Source: Bacteroidales bacterium (GTDB taxonomy: Bacteria; Bacteroidota; Bacteroidia; Bacteroidales; Muribaculaceae). Taken from it: a stretch of DNA of 9,126 nt. The stretch is taken from positions 1 through 9,126 of the forward strand of contig CAAFXX010000201.1 in assembly GCA_900767075.1 (NCBI GenBank). Reading direction: 5' to 3'. Both the position numbers and the translations under genes were made by a program. This document shows, one piece after another, positions 1 to 7,579 of the stretch (position 1 is its first letter; every line of letters starts with the position of its first letter). The notes below the pieces were generated by a model. That model ran no database searches and was not told where the DNA came from. It saw only the letters and a program-made list of their open reading frames with translations.

Positions 1-46
1 AAATCTGGCAGTTGATGTTGAAGGATAATCATTGCGTAATGCTTAT

Positions 47-128
47 GCTATGCTGACGCATAGCGTGGTGTTGCGTATTCTCCTTACGGTTTTGCCAGAA
101 CCGTTGTCTGAGTGCGTGATAACCACGC
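47..128. repeat. Cluster of three short inverted repeats
   Basis: Three hairpin-capable repeats follow one another in about 80 bases. GCTATGC/GCATAGC has arms at 47-53 and 58-64 with a 4-nt loop. ACGGTT/AACCGT has arms at 86-91 and 99-104 with a 7-nt loop. GCGTG/CACGC has arms at 114-118 and 124-128 with a 5-nt loop. Related GCGT-containing words recur between them. No T-tract follows any of them, so they do not look like intrinsic terminators. Such clusters occur at transfer origins, recombination sites and REP-like elements, but nothing here identifies which, if any, applies. Confidence 0.4.
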
Positions 129-293
129 TTGAACCGGGTAATATTCTGTATCTTTCTGATTATCAAATCACATATAATTCTACTTTCATGATTTTGATAC
201 TATAAAGTTCCCGTTAATTATCCTCAAAAATTAGATTACTTACATAAAATTCAGTTGTCATAGAAGGCTTCTCTTCTTTAAGATATATCATTG

Positions 294-325
294 TGTAATC
301 ATCAAGATATTACTTGATGATTACA
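294..325. promoter_or_regulatory. Perfect 13-bp inverted repeat, candidate operator
   Basis: Arms TGTAATCATCAAG (294-306) and CTTGATGATTACA (313-325) are perfect inverted copies around a 6-nt spacer, ATATTA. It lies about 180 bp before the WYL regulator start and about 145 bp before the putative -7 box. No T-run follows on either strand, which argues against an intrinsic terminator. WYL regulators of defence loci (for example BrxR and CapW) bind inverted repeats upstream of their operons, so an operator role is plausible. The distance from the promoter is a weakness; it could also serve an unseen upstream promoter, a structured leader or a recombination site. Confidence 0.5.
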
Positions 326-469
326 TTGAGACGGCCTCAAGCAAGTATAATTGACAGTGGTATCGTTTCTATTTTTTAATATCAGTTCTTTCTCAATTTG
401 ATGACTCAACAGATAAATCTTTCTATAGTTTTTTACTGAACCCCTATCAATGGGGCGACCTATTTTTAA

Positions 470-477
470 TATCTTTG
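470..477 (+). promoter_or_regulatory. Candidate Bacteroidetes -7 promoter box
   Basis: TATCTTTG matches the TAnnTTTG -7 element used by the primary sigma factor of Bacteroidetes. It would place transcription start within about 20 nt of the ATG at 503. No TTTG -33 element is found at the usual ~20-nt spacing (about 446-449), so the call rests on one box. It would drive the WYL gene and perhaps the whole cassette. Confidence 0.4.
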
Positions 478-502
478 TGTGCTAATCAAGTTATTCTAAG
501 TT

Positions 503-1522
503 ATGGCAAATCTAAAAAATGCGGCAATTCGGGAAATGGTTCTCGACAAATGTCTGAGCAATCATCATCGAAAATATAGCACCGAGGATTTAAAGGAGGA
601 ATGTAATAAGGCATTGGCACTGGAAGGGTATGAAACCGTCCAATCGTTGAACACGATAAGAAGCGACATGAGAGCCATTGAACAGAGATGGGGCGCATAC
701 GGAGGTATGATAGAAGAGATAAGAGAAGGAAGAAATAAATATTATTCCTATGCGAATGCGCAGTTTTCAATTTATAATGCCGGATTGTCCAAAGATGATT
801 TAAACCGATTGAACCAGGCCATGCAAGTGTTAAGCCGGTTTCAGGGGCTGCCTCAATTTGAGTGGATTCACGAACTAAATGTGCGGTTTAAATCCATGTT
901 CATGTTTTCCCCGAACACGGATACAATCATCAGTTTTGATGACAATATCGATGCGGAAGGGAGGCAGCATATTTCAAAACTGTTCCATGCAATTGTAGAC
1001 AAAGTGGTTTTGAGCATTAGATATAAACCGTTTGATGTTTCAGATGTGGTAGAGCACACTGTACATCCGTATTTCCTGAAAGAATATAACAACCGCTGGT
1101 TCTTGCTGGGGTTGGACGAACATTATTATGTGTTGACGACATTCGCCTTGGACAGGATCTTGTCGATAAGTACATCACACAAGAAGTATGTTGATAATGA
1201 TGTTGATTTTGCGGAATACTTCGATGATGTGATAGGTGTAACTGTGTTCCCCAATGAGGCAGTCCAAAAGGTAAAACTGTGGGTGGCTAAAGAACAGTAT
1301 CCTTACATTAGGACAAAGCCCCTGCATGGTTCTCAGAAAGTGCTCACAAAGTTGGAAGATGAAAATGTTATTATCCAAATTGAGGTAAAGGAAAATTATG
1401 AGCTGATTCAGAAAATCCTTTCTTTCGGCGAACATATGGTCGTTCTGGAGCCTGCTGCATTACGGGAGAAAATAAGAAACATGATTAAACTGGCTGGAGA
1501 AAATTATGATACAGTCAGATAA
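503..1522 (+). CDS. WYL-domain transcriptional regulator
   Basis: A 339-residue protein with the layout of WYL-family regulators. An N-terminal winged-helix-like segment (about 1-85) ends in a charged strand around GRNKYYSY. A helical linker (about 90-150) follows, then a WYL domain (about 150-240) with the signature region NNRWFLLGLDEHYYVLT (W199-F200-L201, so WFL instead of WYL) and an ALDRI motif, then a C-terminal WCX-like domain (about 245-335). WYL domains bind ligands, probably nucleic acid or nucleotide, and control DNA binding by the helix-turn-helix; such proteins often repress phage-defence operons. It is first in the cassette, separated by 86 nt from the helicase gene. A role as autoregulated controller of the downstream genes is inference from position. 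The ATG at 503 is the first good start after the -7 box. Confidence 0.88.
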   Translation: MANLKNAAIREMVLDKCLSNHHRKYSTEDLKEECNKALALEGYETVQSLNTIRSDMRAIEQRWGAYGGMIEEIREGRNKYYSYANAQFSIYNAGLSKDDLNRLNQAMQVLSRFQGLPQFEWIHELNVRFKSMFMFSPNTDTIISFDDNIDAEGRQHISKLFHAIVDKVVLSIRYKPFDVSDVVEHTVHPYFLKEYNNRWFLLGLDEHYYVLTTFALDRILSISTSHKKYVDNDVDFAEYFDDVIGVTVFPNEAVQKVKLWVAKEQYPYIRTKPLHGSQKVLTKLEDENVIIQIEVKENYELIQKILSFGEHMVVLEPAALREKIRNMIKLAGENYDTVR

Positions 1523-1539
1523 ATTGAGCACATTCATGT

Positions 1540-1561
1540 TTTATTTGTACATGGAAATAAA
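1540..1561. repeat. AT-rich inverted repeat between WYL and helicase genes
   Basis: TTTATTT (1540-1546) and AAATAAA (1555-1561) are perfect inverted arms around an 8-nt loop in the 86-nt gap after the WYL stop codon. The stem contains only A-T pairs, so it would be weak as a hairpin or terminator; it could be a regulator-binding site or chance. I see no clear -33/-7 promoter pair in this gap, so the helicase gene is probably read through from the WYL promoter. Confidence 0.25.
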
Positions 1562-1608
1562 GACCACCGGATTTTAAACGATTGTTTGCAATAAAAAACA
1601 TTAGCAGT

Positions 1609-4600
1609 ATGTCATTCTTTTCAGATTTGCTATTGTCTATATTGGGAGTTGAAAACACACCTGCTCATACTTCCAAATCGAATCACCAGCCTCGCACAAC
1701 TGAACGTGAGATAAGCGATTATAATTGCGTTGCTACCTGGATTAGGAAAGCTTATAAAGACAAGTCTGTCTTTACAGTCAGGATAACAGAAAAGAACAGT
1801 GGCGGCTATATGGTGAAATTCAAGGACTCGACTGAAGGTTTCATGCCACGCAGCCATTCCGGATTTGAGGCATTGAATGTCAATGATGCTGTTCAAGTTC
1901 TTATCATTGCTATCACAGACAAGCCTATAGTAAGCATCAAGGAGGCAGTGAAAGCGAAGCAGGAAAGTATTTATCAGACGAAAGCCGGCCTGGTGTCAGC
2001 AGCAAAGGCTTTGTTGAAGATGGAGGATGTTGAAACTGCAATGGCATCGTACCAGGAACTGCGCGAAAAATGGGAGGAAGTCGGACATGTAAAACAGGAA
2101 AGAGAATTATGGGAAGAATTCAAGGAAGTAAATAGTCAGTTGCGTTTAAGAAGCAAAGAACAGGAGCAAGCTAGGGAACAGGAAGCACTATCAAAAATGG
2201 AATGTGGGCGTGTATTCCCAGGCGTGGTTGTTAAGATTTTGCGGGATGGTAGCATCCTCGTGCGGCTTAAAGTTTTGGGGACAAAGATAACAGGAAAGGT
2301 TCCTCGGAAGGAGATGCCCCGTCATTCTGCCGACTCCATCAAGGAGGGCGATGATGTACGTGTCGTTGTGCTGAAAGTCGACTTACAGGGCGGAAAAATA
2401 ACACTCGGCATGAAACAACTTGAGACTGTCGCTCCGCATGAAGCGGATGATGCCGTAAGTACGCTCAATGTCAGGATAAAGAAAGTCAAATACCCAGGTT
2501 TGATTATTACGGACGCCTTTGACGACTATTCGTATGGAGTCATTCTCCCGAACAGCGTCCTTTTAAACGGTACTTCTATAAGTGCTTCCGCAAGATGGGA
2601 TGTTGTGGACGGCCTGTATCGGCGAGGATTGCGGGAAATATCGGTAGAGTGTATAGGCCGTTCTGAGGACAATAAGGTGGCATTCCTGAAGTTTAATCTA
2701 CCGAACATGGAGGATCGGATGGATAATGTTGTCCGGGAAGGGGAAATTTCGGAAGTAACGATTGTAGATGTGTATGGCAGTTATGTGCAAGTAGAAACAC
2801 AGGATCAACGACCGGCCTACATAAATAAATCGGAATTTTGTGGTTATGTCCCGCCAATTGGCACTGAACTGAAAGCCCGGCTTATTGATTTCGGAGATAA
2901 CATTTTGCAATATTCTCGGTATTCGATTTTAGAGCTTGATGAGGTATATGATGCTGTAAAGTCAACTATCTCGGAAGATGCCCGCCTATCGGAAATCTTC
3001 GAAAACGAGGAACTGGAGGAACTGAGGAAAAATCCTCAATGGATTGACGAACTGAAACAAATATTGGCCGACTATCCGGAGATTGTACACGAGAGAAACA
3101 GGAAAGAGTTAACAATGGAGCTTCGGGTAAAGGCTACGCAAGACGTGGAATTCTACCGTGAACGGTTTTTCAGTGCTCATCCTGATTATTTTGTAGGCAA
3201 GTCGCTTAAGGTGTATTTTGACGACGACTGTAAACATCTGTATCTTTGGGACTCGCGCGAGATATTGGTTGTCATAGGCGAGCGTGACGGTCTTCTGTTC
3301 TTGGAAAACTTATATGACGAAAGACAGAACAATCGTGTCCATCATGACATCTTCAGAAATAAGAGAGTCTCTAGTTTATTGATGGACGGAAGCAGGTTAA
3401 CAGTTTTTCCTTACCTTTCGGGCGAACAATTGTCGACAGAGAGAGAATGTTTTGGAAAAATACAGGCCATCCAATCTATTAACAAGTTTAAATACGACTT
3501 GCATAAACTAGTCAGGTATGAAGTCAGAAGCAAGACAGATCTGTATACTCAAGCATTGAATTTTCTTAAATGGCAGATTGAACAAGAAAAAAAGAAGGTC
3601 GGAGAGGCCATCTATATCGAATCTGATGCCATCGGCCCGCGTGATGCTAGTACTACAGGGTATCTAGCATTGCAGGTCGTTATCAGTCAAGCTCAAATTG
3701 AGCAACTTGTGAATGATGAATATACCGTTGACACATCCAATGAAGAAGCCTTGCGCTTCGCTATTATGAAAAATGAAGATTCGGACAGTTTTGTATCCGC
3801 AAAACTTATCAATATTAAGAATGATAGATGGCGACTGGAGTTCTCTAAAGCTGTTACATCTTTGGATTGGGTGATGGACGGGTTCTACATTAAATACAAG
3901 CCATCAGTCCGTCATTTGCTTGAACAGAAGAATGCCATTGAAAATTATCTGTGCAAAGACAGCCTTGATATGCTCACTGACATTCTATACAGCAATCTTG
4001 ATGATATTGACATATCATCATATGACAACATCGAGTTCTTCAATCCGATATTCAAGGCTGCAACTGCGGACAACCGTCAGGTTGAAGCCGTGAAGAAAGC
4101 GCTTGCAGCCGAGAAAATAGCTTTGATACAAGGTCCTCCGGGCACAGGCAAAACAACCGTTATCGTAGAAATTATACGGCAACTGGTACAACGCATGAAT
4201 AAGCGAGTATTGGTTTGTTGCCAAGCCCACCCTGCCGTAGACAATATATACGACAAACTGGAAACCATCGGTAAAGAGAACCCCCAGGAGGCATTGCAGC
4301 TTATTAGGGTAAAGAATGAAGGCGAGATGCAAACGAACGAGCAGGAAAAAAATGCAAGTCTGTTCCAAGGGTTCTTAGACCAGCAACTCTATTTACTCAA
4401 AAGGCTTGAAGTAAGCAAAGGGGATGCAAGTTCCCTGAATTTCATCGACAGTTCTGCTTATAGTTCTGAGACAAGGCTGGTGAATGCCCATCAGCAACTG
4501 GTTCAAGAGTTTGAGGAATTGGCTGACATTAACACATCAGTACTTATCGATGCTTTTGAGGAATTGGGAAAGGATGTGGATTTCCATCGTTTTTACAACA

Positions 4601-6396
4601 ATGCGGACTGCTGTTTCCGCAATGCGGATGTTGTTCTTGGCACATGCATTGGCGTCGGCGTAACACGAGGCATAGAAGAAAACATGTTCGATGTCGTTAT
4701 TATTGATGAGGCGGCTAAAGCCAATATCGGGGAATCTATCGTTCCAATGAGTCTTGGAAAGAAGTATATTCTTGTTGGTGACGATCAACAGTTGCCTCCG
4801 TATGTGGACGCTTCCGAAATTGAAAAATATTTAAAATCGTATTCTGCGAAGCCAAACGGTGAAGGCGAAAGGTTGGTACGCAAGCAGGTAATCGCATTTC
4901 AAAAAACATCTCTTTTTGAAGATATTCACTATAAAATCCCTGAAAGCTGCGTGGTGACGCTCAATTACCAACACCGCATGAACCCTCAAATAGGGGATTG
5001 TATTTCGGAACTATTTTATTCGGGCATTATTCAAAATGGGCCGTATACGCATGAAAGGGTAATAGAGTCTCATTTATTTCCTGAGAATGTTGTGTTTATT
5101 GATACGACAGAATTTCATTTGGCCGGAAATCTGTCAGATAATCCTGCTGATGACTGGCATAAGAGATTATATGAAGAACGGCAGGTTGGCGGTAGCCTTT
5201 GCAATTATAAGGAGGCTTATATCATATGTAATCATATATTGCCTCATATAAAGACCTTGATAGGGACAAAGAATCCTTCTGAGTTTTTAGGCATCATATC
5301 TCCATATGCCGCACAAGTGAATCTGTTGAAGGAAGCTCTTCCTGATCACTACCAAGACTGCGTCCATACGATAGATTCAATACAAGGAAGTGAATACGAC
5401 ATCGTTATATTCTCGTTTGTCAGAAGTTTTAAAAAGAGTGCTGCGGAAGACCCTGCTGCCAATGTCGGATTTGTCGCAGATATGAGGCGGTTGAATGTTT
5501 CGTTGAGCCGCGCTCGCTGCAAATTGATTATGGTGGGCAATCTGAAAACACTGACAAATAAAAATGCGTATAGCCACATCTCGGTTGAAGTTGTCGGTAC
5601 GAAGCATCCAGTTGATGTTTTTAACAAGATGTCGCAATATAAAAAGACCATGACGGCAAGACGTACAGTGGATATCTTGGTAGATAAACTTGCTGCGGAG
5701 TTTAAGGTTGGATATATCCTAAAAAACTGTAGGATTATTGATGCTGAAAGAGATAATAATATTGGGAAATTCACATACAATTTTAATAATGAGGAAATAG
5801 AACTGCATGGGTTTTGTCCAAATGTGACAATCGGTCAATGCGTGGACATGGTGTACAAAGGCAACAACAAAAACAACCGTCCACAGTTTATAATAAAAGC
5901 AGAATGGTCGAAAGATCAATTTATCAATCTACTTAGAACAGAGTTTAAGGTCGGATATATCTTAAAAAACTGTAGGATTATTGACGACGAAAGGGATAAT
6001 AATATTCGGAAATTCACATACAATTGTAATAATGAGGAGATAGAACTGCAAGGGTTTTGTCCAAATGTGACGATTGGTCAAAATGTGGCTATGATATACA
6101 TAGGTGACAATAAGCATAATAAGCCTCAATTCAAAATAAAAATCGAATGGACGGAAACGGAGATAGAAACGATAAAAAACTGGCAACGAAATAAGAAAAT
6201 ATTGACAGGTAAAATTGTATATATCGGGAAAAGCACTGTCAGAATACAGGCGGCGGGGATAACCGGAACAGCTCCTCTCCGTTTTTTCAATAGCCAAATA
6301 GCAAAGGGGGCGACATGCTCTATACAGGTATATGAGTTTGACTCGGATGAAGGAGTCTTAAAATTTAAACTGCTGAAAAATGGAAAAAGATATTGA
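1609..6396 (+). CDS. S1/OB-domain and Upf1-like SF1 helicase
   Basis: A 1595-residue multidomain NTPase, counted from the ATG at 1609; an in-frame TTG at 1582 would add nine residues but is a rare start here. Order: S1-like domain (about 50-115); DUF349-like helices (about 125-185, KWEEVGHV then ELWEEF); S1 domain (about 198-275); two more OB/S1-like segments (about 285-365 and 375-440); a long helical/stalk region (about 440-825); Upf1-type SF1 helicase (about 825-1330). Motifs visible: Walker A GPPGTGKT (842-849), Ia around QAHPAVDN, Walker B VIIDEAAK with D1033-E1034, motif III GDDQQLPP (1057-1064), NYQHRM (1119-1124), motif V DSIQGSEYD, motif VI RRLNVSLSRAR (1293-1303). All catalytic residues look intact. 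Two near-identical 70-residue domains (1364-1433, 1445-1514) and a final S1-like domain (about 1530-1592) follow. It should be an ATP-driven RNA or DNA helicase; the S1 domains favour RNA. The substrate is unknown. Confidence 0.9.
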   Translation: MSFFSDLLLSILGVENTPAHTSKSNHQPRTTEREISDYNCVATWIRKAYKDKSVFTVRITEKNSGGYMVKFKDSTEGFMPRSHSGFEALNVNDAVQVLIIAITDKPIVSIKEAVKAKQESIYQTKAGLVSAAKALLKMEDVETAMASYQELREKWEEVGHVKQERELWEEFKEVNSQLRLRSKEQEQAREQEALSKMECGRVFPGVVVKILRDGSILVRLKVLGTKITGKVPRKEMPRHSADSIKEGDDVRVVVLKVDLQGGKITLGMKQLETVAPHEADDAVSTLNVRIKKVKYPGLIITDAFDDYSYGVILPNSVLLNGTSISASARWDVVDGLYRRGLREISVECIGRSEDNKVAFLKFNLPNMEDRMDNVVREGEISEVTIVDVYGSYVQVETQDQRPAYINKSEFCGYVPPIGTELKARLIDFGDNILQYSRYSILELDEVYDAVKSTISEDARLSEIFENEELEELRKNPQWIDELKQILADYPEIVHERNRKELTMELRVKATQDVEFYRERFFSAHPDYFVGKSLKVYFDDDCKHLYLWDSREILVVIGERDGLLFLENLYDERQNNRVHHDIFRNKRVSSLLMDGSRLTVFPYLSGEQLSTERECFGKIQAIQSINKFKYDLHKLVRYEVRSKTDLYTQALNFLKWQIEQEKKKVGEAIYIESDAIGPRDASTTGYLALQVVISQAQIEQLVNDEYTVDTSNEEALRFAIMKNEDSDSFVSAKLINIKNDRWRLEFSKAVTSLDWVMDGFYIKYKPSVRHLLEQKNAIENYLCKDSLDMLTDILYSNLDDIDISSYDNIEFFNPIFKAATADNRQVEAVKKALAAEKIALIQGPPGTGKTTVIVEIIRQLVQRMNKRVLVCCQAHPAVDNIYDKLETIGKENPQEALQLIRVKNEGEMQTNEQEKNASLFQGFLDQQLYLLKRLEVSKGDASSLNFIDSSAYSSETRLVNAHQQLVQEFEELADINTSVLIDAFEELGKDVDFHRFYNNADCCFRNADVVLGTCIGVGVTRGIEENMFDVVIIDEAAKANIGESIVPMSLGKKYILVGDDQQLPPYVDASEIEKYLKSYSAKPNGEGERLVRKQVIAFQKTSLFEDIHYKIPESCVVTLNYQHRMNPQIGDCISELFYSGIIQNGPYTHERVIESHLFPENVVFIDTTEFHLAGNLSDNPADDWHKRLYEERQVGGSLCNYKEAYIICNHILPHIKTLIGTKNPSEFLGIISPYAAQVNLLKEALPDHYQDCVHTIDSIQGSEYDIVIFSFVRSFKKSAAEDPAANVGFVADMRRLNVSLSRARCKLIMVGNLKTLTNKNAYSHISVEVVGTKHPVDVFNKMSQYKKTMTARRTVDILVDKLAAEFKVGYILKNCRIIDAERDNNIGKFTYNFNNEEIELHGFCPNVTIGQCVDMVYKGNNKNNRPQFIIKAEWSKDQFINLLRTEFKVGYILKNCRIIDDERDNNIRKFTYNCNNEEIELQGFCPNVTIGQNVAMIYIGDNKHNKPQFKIKIEWTETEIETIKNWQRNKKILTGKIVYIGKSTVRIQAAGITGTAPLRFFNSQIAKGATCSIQVYEFDSDEGVLKFKLLKNGKRY
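5698..5907 (+). repeat. Tandem domain repeat, copy 1, in helicase C-terminus
   Basis: Encodes residues 1364-1433 of the helicase, starting EFKVGYILKNCRIID and ending at W1433. It is repeated exactly 243 nt downstream, with 57 of 70 residues identical by my count. Predicted strands alternate with polar turns, suggesting a small OB-like barrel in keeping with the S1 domains elsewhere in the protein. An 11-residue linker separates the copies. Confidence 0.9.
5941..6150 (+). repeat. Tandem domain repeat, copy 2, in helicase C-terminus
   Basis: Second copy, residues 1445-1514, in the same frame with a 243-nt period. Only 4 of the 13 residue differences fall in the first 47 residues and 9 in the last 23, so the 5' part is better conserved. 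The nucleotide sequence is also very similar there, indicating a recent duplication or continuing gene conversion. Confidence 0.9.
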
Positions 6397-7579
6397 GGAA
6401 ATAATCGCAAGTCAGAAAGACAAACGATTCTTAGCGTATTTTCGGTACTCTCATCCGGTGGTGGTACTGCATCTTAATTATGAAGCGGAAACAGTTGACG
6501 AAAGATATGCGCTCGAGCGGTTTATTGTTAGAGTGCTTAATAACCTGTCTGTTAAAAATAAAGTGTTTCCAGCTGCCGCAATTGCACATCTTTGTGGTGT
6601 GGATTTGCCTGTTATTAACCAGATTATTAGGGAAATGTCTGACAAAGCATTAATTACTGTCGACCAATCTGGAATATACAAGGTACTGGAATCGACAAAA
6701 AAACAGTATTTGGGGAATAAGAAGCCGCGTAAATCATACGACCGGGACTTTATGATTGACTCGATAAAACGTGACACATTGCCATTGCAGGTTTATAAAA
6801 CCATGTACGGTTCTTCCCGGATATTCAGATATAAGCCGGATGACGAAGTGGATTCAGTTGGTATGACATCGGATGAGTGCAAATTATATGAGAATAAATT
6901 AGAAAAGGCATCTGCAAAACGAAAAGAGTCGTTAGAATTTCCGGCAAATGCCGACAAGTTTTGTATTAAAAACACAACTACAGCCCAGTTGCCAGATTTC
7001 TATGTCGTTTATTTTACATCAGGCGGCAAGTTGACAAAGCAATTGTACTATAGGAACAAACTCATTGATACCTCATTTGCGGATATCGGTGCTTTAAAAT
7101 TCGGACTGAGATGTGATGGCGGCAAGTTTGTTAGGATAAACAATATGCCTGATGAGAAACTGTACGATAACGAACGGTCGGACATAGGCTCTGTTCTTGC
7201 GGAGGACTTCAAATCAGACCCTTCGTACAAATTTAAGATTATTGATGCGGTTCAGAATATCGTTGCAATAACATTTGATTTTATCAGCAAGCTCAAAGAC
7301 AAAAGCGGAATTTTTGAATGCCTTGCCAAAGGATACAAGGATTGTATGGTCTGTCACGAGCAGTCAAATTGCGGTGAAGTCCGTATATATCTTACGTGCG
7401 GAGATGAAAAGACGCGTGTCATGTTGCAGTTTTACAAAACTATCCGTATGCGACGGACAAAAGAACACATCGTTTCTGTTGCCCAGAAACTGAACTTGTC
7501 ATGGAGAAAAGCCCTGCTTGATACAGGATATTACAAATTACTTGAAGACATTGACATTAAAGATTATATACTTGAATAA
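6380..7579 (+). CDS. Unrecognised protein with N-terminal winged-helix-like domain
   Basis: A 399-residue protein I cannot assign to a named family. Residues about 44-105 look like a winged helix: helix from ALERFIVRVL, a recognition-helix-like segment (AAAIAHLCGVDLPVINQIIREM), then a short wing and strand (ITVDQSGIYKVL). A basic linker (about 107-135) and a mixed alpha/beta region follow. A cysteine cluster near the C-terminus, C322-x2-C325-H326-x4-C331 with C340, could bind a metal, but this is unproven. There is no signal peptide or membrane segment. Its ATG lies 17 nt inside the end of the helicase gene and its stop overlaps the next start, so it is probably translationally coupled to both. 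Position between helicase and PLD nuclease suggests an adaptor or DNA/RNA-binding subunit; that is inference. A catalytic role is not excluded. Confidence 0.8.
   Translation: MEKDIEEIIASQKDKRFLAYFRYSHPVVVLHLNYEAETVDERYALERFIVRVLNNLSVKNKVFPAAAIAHLCGVDLPVINQIIREMSDKALITVDQSGIYKVLESTKKQYLGNKKPRKSYDRDFMIDSIKRDTLPLQVYKTMYGSSRIFRYKPDDEVDSVGMTSDECKLYENKLEKASAKRKESLEFPANADKFCIKNTTTAQLPDFYVVYFTSGGKLTKQLYYRNKLIDTSFADIGALKFGLRCDGGKFVRINNMPDEKLYDNERSDIGSVLAEDFKSDPSYKFKIIDAVQNIVAITFDFISKLKDKSGIFECLAKGYKDCMVCHEQSNCGEVRIYLTCGDEKTRVMLQFYKTIRMRRTKEHIVSVAQKLNLSWRKALLDTGYYKLLEDIDIKDYILE

Larger units (their letters stand above)
1..502. other. Upstream region without a convincing gene
   Basis: I see no recognisable coding sequence here on either strand. 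Frame 2 of the + strand ends at a TAA at 26-28 after only eight codons, so those bases could be the last codons of a gene lying to the left. A 51-codon open frame at 50-205 (+) and an open stretch with no good start on the minus strand over about 22-200 resemble nothing I know. Bases 1-130 are clearly richer in G+C and contain three small hairpins. Bases 170-500 are AT-rich, typical of a regulatory region, and contain the 13-bp inverted repeat and the putative promoter listed separately. The change in composition may mark a junction between an older element and the defence-like cassette, but that is inference. Confidence 0.6.

Noticed and set aside
22..200. Minus-strand open stretch near the left edge, including a Walker A-like GSGKT in another minus frame
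   Set aside because: There is no suitable start or conserved context, and the GSGKT is too short and isolated to indicate an ATPase.
50..205. 51-codon open frame on the + strand
   Set aside because: It has no recognisable similarity, it crosses the hairpin cluster and a change in base composition, and short open frames of this size arise by chance.
294..325. Inverted repeat considered as an intrinsic terminator
   Set aside because: No T-tract follows on either strand and no gene end is seen nearby.
441..455. CCCC/GGGG mini-hairpin upstream of the WYL gene
   Set aside because: It has only a 4-bp stem with a 7-nt loop, too weak to call as a structured element.
1582..1608. In-frame TTG start nine codons upstream of the helicase ATG
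   Set aside because: TTG starts are uncommon in this kind of genome, no ribosome-binding-like sequence favours it, and the ATG at 1609 begins a natural hydrophobic N-terminus. It remains possible.
5349..5780. Longest minus-strand open frame (143 codons)
   Set aside because: It lies wholly opposite helicase motifs V and VI, which are clearly coding on the + strand; its translation is a shadow.
5698..6150. Tandem repeat considered as a CRISPR array or mobile-element scar
   Set aside because: There are only two units of about 210 bp in a single reading frame without spacers; it is a protein-domain duplication.
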